DNA of 25,244 nucleotides, from positions 1-25,244 of the forward strand of contig DASRUE010000069.1 in assembly GCA_035687895.1 (NCBI GenBank). The letters are read 5' to 3'. Positions 22,170 to 25,244 of the stretch are shown in pieces. Made by a program: the position numbers and the translations under genes. A model generated the notes under the pieces. The model searched no databases and was not told the origin of the DNA. It saw nothing but the letters and a program-made list of their open reading frames with translations. The stretch's first letter is position 1. Each line of letters starts with the position of its first letter. This stretch comes from JAERML01 sp035687895 (GTDB lineage Bacteria; Bacteroidota; Ignavibacteria; UBA10030; UBA6906).

Positions 22170-23177
22170 ATGGCGACCAGTTCTCGATCCAACTGCGGGC
22201 TGCGGAATATTGCCGCTCTTGCATCACTTCTGCTTCTTCGTTCTCTTGTTTTGCCTCAAGAGGTGGACGACCGTGCGCTGGTCTCTACATTCTCTATCGT
22301 TGCTTATGATACTGCGAGCGGAGAGTATGGAGTTGCAGTTGCTTCGAGGTTCTTCGCCGTCGGATCTGTAGTCCCCTGGGCTAAAGCAGATGTGGGTGCC
22401 GTGGCAACGCAATCGTTTGCCAACACCTCCTTCGGCTGGCGCGGACTGGAATTGCTTGAGAAGGGATCAACCCCGCAGGAAGCGCTCGACATGCTGCTCA
22501 AGAAAGATACAGACCCGACACGCAGACAGGTCGGTATCGTGGGAGCAACGGGAAAACCTGTGACATACACAGGCAAGGACTGCATACCATGGGCAGGCGG
22601 ACGGAGCGGAGCAGATTACGCGGTGCAAGGTAATATCCTCGCCAGTGAGTCGGTCGTGGTGGCGATGGAAAGCACGTTCGTCCATACCAAGGGCACGCTT
22701 GCCGACCGCATGTATGCCGCCCTGGTGGCAGGTGACCGAATGGGTGGCGATTCGCGTGGCAAACAATCGGCAGCGCTTCTCGTCGTGAAGAAAAACGCAG
22801 GTTACGGAGGGTTCACCGACCGCGCCATCGACATCCGAGTGGATGACCATCCGGAACCGTTTGTCGAGCTTGGCCGCCTCCTCGATTATGCCCAGATGAA
22901 CTACGCATGGAACGAAGCGTGGACCCTTCACACCCAGCACAAGCCCGTCGATGCATTGCCGCACATGGAGCAGGCTGCGCGGATTGCTCCGAAGAATCCG
23001 GAAGTGTTGTATGACCTCGCCGTTATCCGCCTTGCCGCTGGCAAGGAATCGGAAGCGATGGAAGCGCTGGACAAAGCGCTCCGCCTCAATCCAAAGTTGA
23101 AAGCCCAGGCCCGTGGCGACGCCGATATGAAGAGTCTAAAAGGCGAGGTACACTTCGAAGAGTTGGTCAGGGAATAA
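22170..23177 (+). CDS. Exported DUF1028 (Ntn-hydrolase-like) protein with C-terminal TPRs
   Basis: The 335 residues start with a signal peptide (to about 30). The DUF1028 domain follows (about 37-230): STFSIVAYDTASGEYGVAVASR, a Gly-rich VPWAKADVGAVATQSFAN, RQVGIVGATG and VVVAMESTF. This family looks like an N-terminal-nucleophile hydrolase, but its substrate is not established. A TPR pair (about 258-312) follows. AAGGAA lies six bases before ATG 22170. The frame is open from 22053, but that start lies in the T-run of the tRNA terminator. Confidence 0.88.
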   Translation: MATSSRSNCGLRNIAALASLLLLRSLVLPQEVDDRALVSTFSIVAYDTASGEYGVAVASRFFAVGSVVPWAKADVGAVATQSFANTSFGWRGLELLEKGSTPQEALDMLLKKDTDPTRRQVGIVGATGKPVTYTGKDCIPWAGGRSGADYAVQGNILASESVVVAMESTFVHTKGTLADRMYAALVAGDRMGGDSRGKQSAALLVVKKNAGYGGFTDRAIDIRVDDHPEPFVELGRLLDYAQMNYAWNEAWTLHTQHKPVDALPHMEQAARIAPKNPEVLYDLAVIRLAAGKESEAMEALDKALRLNPKLKAQARGDADMKSLKGEVHFEELVRE

Positions 23178-23271
23178 TCAACGCCGGGCCTCCTGCCATC
23201 AATTGAGCACTACCCGCTGTTGCAAAACTTGGATTTCTTATGCACATTGAGGTAACAAACGAGGGACGACA

Positions 23272-23856
23272 ATGGGAATCAGGATTGCAGCGGCGCTGAT
23301 GGTCTTCAGTATCTGCGGTTGCTCACAGAAGGACAAAGAGCCAGACTTCAGGAAAACGAATTGGGGCATTACGAGCGAACAGGTGAAGATACTGGAAGAA
23401 GCGAAGCTGGTCATGGACAACGGGAAAATGTTGTCCTACGATGGAATAGTGGGCGGCTATCCGTGCCAGATCGCATACTTGTTTGTACAGGACCAGCTCA
23501 CGATCAGCCATTACTTCTTCAAGATAGAGCATAGCGCCGACAGCCTGTACATTCATGATTATGAAAAGCTGAAAAAGGCGGTCTCGGAGAAGTATGGCGC
23601 TCCCCGACTTGAAGACGCGACCTGGAAAGATGAGATGTCTCGCGGCAGCAATGAAAAGCTAGGTTCGGCCATAAAGGCCGGCCGCGTAAAGCTCGCGGCA
23701 CAATGGGATACACCAACAACGGAAGTATGGCTCTTTCTCGGGGGCGAGAATTCTCAGATCAAGCTCTCGATGAAGTACATGAGCAAACTGCTGGCAAACA
23801 TGAAAGAGGACGAAGCGAAGGAAGGCCAGGGTGAACCTCAGTCAAGTGAGTTTTGA
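23272..23856 (+). CDS. Small lipoprotein of unknown function
   Basis: The 194 residues begin with a short signal peptide and a lipobox-like SICGC (lipidated Cys17). The mature part starts with FRKTNWGITSEQVK, a pattern seen in many small exported proteins that compare a codon of 'NWGMS' motifs, then a mixed alpha/beta body with YLFVQDQLTISHYFF and a charged C-terminus (KEDEAKEGQGEPQ). GAGGGA lies five bases before ATG 23272. I do not recognise a named family. It ends in front of a strong hairpin shared with the convergent gene. Confidence 0.8.
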   Translation: MGIRIAAALMVFSICGCSQKDKEPDFRKTNWGITSEQVKILEEAKLVMDNGKMLSYDGIVGGYPCQIAYLFVQDQLTISHYFFKIEHSADSLYIHDYEKLKKAVSEKYGAPRLEDATWKDEMSRGSNEKLGSAIKAGRVKLAAQWDTPTTEVWLFLGGENSQIKLSMKYMSKLLANMKEDEAKEGQGEPQSSEF

Positions 23857-23957
23857 ACCCCGCAACCACGCGTGTCGATCACTCCCACCAGCACACTGTT
23901 CCAGAAAATTGCGACGATCGGATGGACATGCATGTCGACTTCGTGGACAGACGCACA

Positions 23958-23979
23958 GGAGCCGCGCTGTCGCGGCTCC
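23958..23979. terminator. GC-rich hairpin between convergent genes
   Basis: GGAGCCGCG and CGCGGCTCC form a perfect 9-bp stem with a 4-base loop between the lipoprotein gene (+) and the exported protein (-). No T-run follows on either strand. Its position suggests a shared terminator. Confidence 0.55.
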
Positions 23980-23986
23980 CGCGTGT

Positions 23987-24505
23987 TCATCGCGACGACC
24001 AATCAAATTCGACTAGAGGCTCGGGCTGTTGTTCTCCAAGAAAACGGTGGAGTGGTAAACTCCGTTCCGCTGCTGTCTGTTGTTCCTCCATCACCCTATC
24101 GCGTGAGAGCCACCAGCAAAGACGTTTTAGCTGTTCGCATTCAGTAAACCGCGCTGTGCGCGCAATTGCGAAATCTCCCATTGCAGAGCGAAGATCGTGC
24201 AACGCAAGCGCAGCGAGAATCCGGGATGCCGCATCCCCATTCTCATCCTTGACCAATCGCATAAGTGGAATGACCAGAAGTGGGAACGAATGATTGGGGA
24301 GTAGAGCCTTCAAGTCCCGAACAGTCTGGGCCGCCGTGGTTTGAAGCCCCAGCGAACCACTCGACAGCGCGAGTGCCAGGTTCCGCTCAGATTGTTCCAC
24401 TGTGGAATTGATGAAGCGTTGAACTGCGAGAGGCTCGCTGAACGATTGGACCGTACCGATGACCAGCACCACCATCATCCATCCGAAGACATGACGCGTG
24501 TTCAT
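23987..24505 (-). CDS. Exported protein of unknown function, mostly helical
   Basis: From ATG 24505 (AGGAGG five bases upstream) the 172 residues begin with a signal peptide (GWMMVVLVIGTVQSFS). A helical stretch with alternating hydrophobic and charged residues follows (VRDLKALLPNHSFPLLVIPLMRLVKDE, AASRILAALALHDLRSA), somewhat like HEAT repeats. The tail is acidic and hydrophobic (EPLVEFDWSS). The frame extends upstream to 24658 but those residues have no signal-peptide logic. I do not recognise a family. It is transcribed away from the acyltransferase gene. Confidence 0.8.
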   Translation of the reverse strand: MNTRHVFGWMMVVLVIGTVQSFSEPLAVQRFINSTVEQSERNLALALSSGSLGLQTTAAQTVRDLKALLPNHSFPLLVIPLMRLVKDENGDAASRILAALALHDLRSAMGDFAIARTARFTECEQLKRLCWWLSRDRVMEEQQTAAERSLPLHRFLGEQQPEPLVEFDWSSR

Positions 24506-24675
24506 GGTGTCCTCCTGATGTTGGTTTGTGGTGTCACCTCTCATGTACGCAGGCGGGCGGCCGGAGTTGCACTGTCGCTCGATGTATTGCAATTTCAGAG
24601 ACAAGAGAGTATGTTCAAAGCATCGAACCAGGCCAGACCTGCAGTACACTTCTTCCACTACCGGCGAGTTTCCCC

Positions 24676-25244
24676 ATGCGCAAATCGGTGACCCCTGAAG
24701 AGGTCATGCGGGAAGTTACCGCAGACATTATCCGTCGTGCAATCGCGATGGGCAGGAAGAAGGGGCGCAAGGTGTACATCAGCAAGACTGCCAGAGGTAA
24801 GGCGGTCGACGTGGAGACACTGGACCCTTCCACCGCCGAAGGTGCAACAGCTCTGGCTGCTTTCCTCACCCCCACCGGACGACACTACACCATTTCCGGA
24901 CTCGGCGCTCCCGAAGAGAAGAACGCCATCAACTGGCGGACAATTAATCTTCCCCCGGGACGGAGAATCCTCGTCATGATCCTGGTGGCACTGTCATTTG
25001 TGATGAAGGGAACGCCACTCAAGAACAAGCTTTACCGTCTCATGGGGGTCCATGTTGGGAGGAACGTCGAGATCATGCAGCTTGCGTGGCTGGATCATTT
25101 CCGCCCCGAGCTGATATTCATCGGAGACAATACGCTGATCGGGGCGTACACTCGCGTGACAGTGCACGCATACGAAGGAAGCGGCAAATTCCGATATGGA
25201 CTGGTTGAAATTGGCGCAAACTGCATTATCGGCGCAGGTACCGG
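24676..25244 (+). CDS. Left-handed beta-helix acyltransferase, 3' end outside window
   Basis: An open frame from ATG 24676 runs to the window edge without a stop (189 residues). The first 90 or so residues form an unusual charged helical and beta region (TPEEVMREVTADIIRRAIAMGRKKG). A membrane helix follows (RILVMILVALSFVMKG), then the start of a hexapeptide beta-helix: LKNKLYRLMGVHVGRNVEIMQ, ELIFIGDNTLIGAYTRVTVH, YGLVEIGANCIIGAGT. This fold is used by sugar and lipid O-acetyl- or acyltransferases. The N-terminal extension is not typical. No ribosome site is clear. Confidence 0.82.
   Translation, partial: MRKSVTPEEVMREVTADIIRRAIAMGRKKGRKVYISKTARGKAVDVETLDPSTAEGATALAAFLTPTGRHYTISGLGAPEEKNAINWRTINLPPGRRILVMILVALSFVMKGTPLKNKLYRLMGVHVGRNVEIMQLAWLDHFRPELIFIGDNTLIGAYTRVTVHAYEGSGKFRYGLVEIGANCIIGAGT

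Overview
This window looks like a chromosomal core region of a bacterium from the Bacteroidota/Chlorobiota/Ignavibacteriota (FCB) group. The strongest hint is the 285-residue primary sigma factor, which lacks region 1.1 and has the N-terminal 'NRESQSLDKYLQEIGKVDLL' typical of that group. An OmpA protein with thrombospondin type-3 repeats and a Wzy-TPR fusion agree with this. The promoters read as ordinary TTGAC(A/T)-N17-TAnnnT boxes and many genes have AGGAGG-type ribosome sites, so I favour an Ignavibacteria-like or deep-branching member over a classical Bacteroidia species. This placement is inference. There are no phage genes, transposases or CRISPR arrays.

Layout. Nearly everything from 105 to 17238 is on the minus strand. 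Read in the direction of transcription, a first operon is purC, psd, pssA, purS, purQ, two tatA genes (17238 to 13625). Next come gatA, sucD, ndk, a Nudix hydrolase and a NamZ/DUF1343 muramidase-like protein. A promoter at 8563-8591 starts the next block: a membrane GAF-GAF-GGDEF protein with a degenerate active site, a small four-cysteine protein, deoB, an AbrB/PIN (VapBC-like) pair, two EutN/CcmL microcompartment vertex proteins and the primary sigma factor. An NlpC/P60 lipoprotein follows. A further promoter at 2048-2076 drives def and fmt, followed by a half-size TSUP permease. Position 1-95 is the tail of a plus-strand gene.

From 17350 onwards the plus strand dominates: an O-antigen ligase/polymerase-like protein fused to TPRs, convergent with the minus-strand OmpA gene. 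Then comes a plus-strand tRNA cluster (Gln-CTG, Glu-CTC, a broken tRNA start carrying a strong hairpin, Arg-ACG) with its own promoter and terminator. After this lie a DUF1028-TPR exported protein, a small lipoprotein, a minus-strand exported protein of unknown function, and the start of a left-handed beta-helix acyltransferase that runs off the end.

How the genes work together. Def and Fmt act at the two ends of N-formylmethionine metabolism. PurC/S/Q supply purines. PssA and Psd make phosphatidylethanolamine, and the TatA proteins serve export through the same membrane. GatA completes Gln/Asn-tRNA charging. SucD and Ndk handle CoA-thioester and nucleotide energy. Wzy-like, OmpA, NlpC/P60, NamZ and the acyltransferase act on the cell envelope. 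The most unusual points are the deoB/VapBC/BMC-vertex/sigma-factor neighbourhood, a deoB with no normal start codon, a sucD with a strongly basic tail, a palindrome over the def promoter, mirrored promoters at purC/wzy, and the hairpin-interrupted tRNA fragment.
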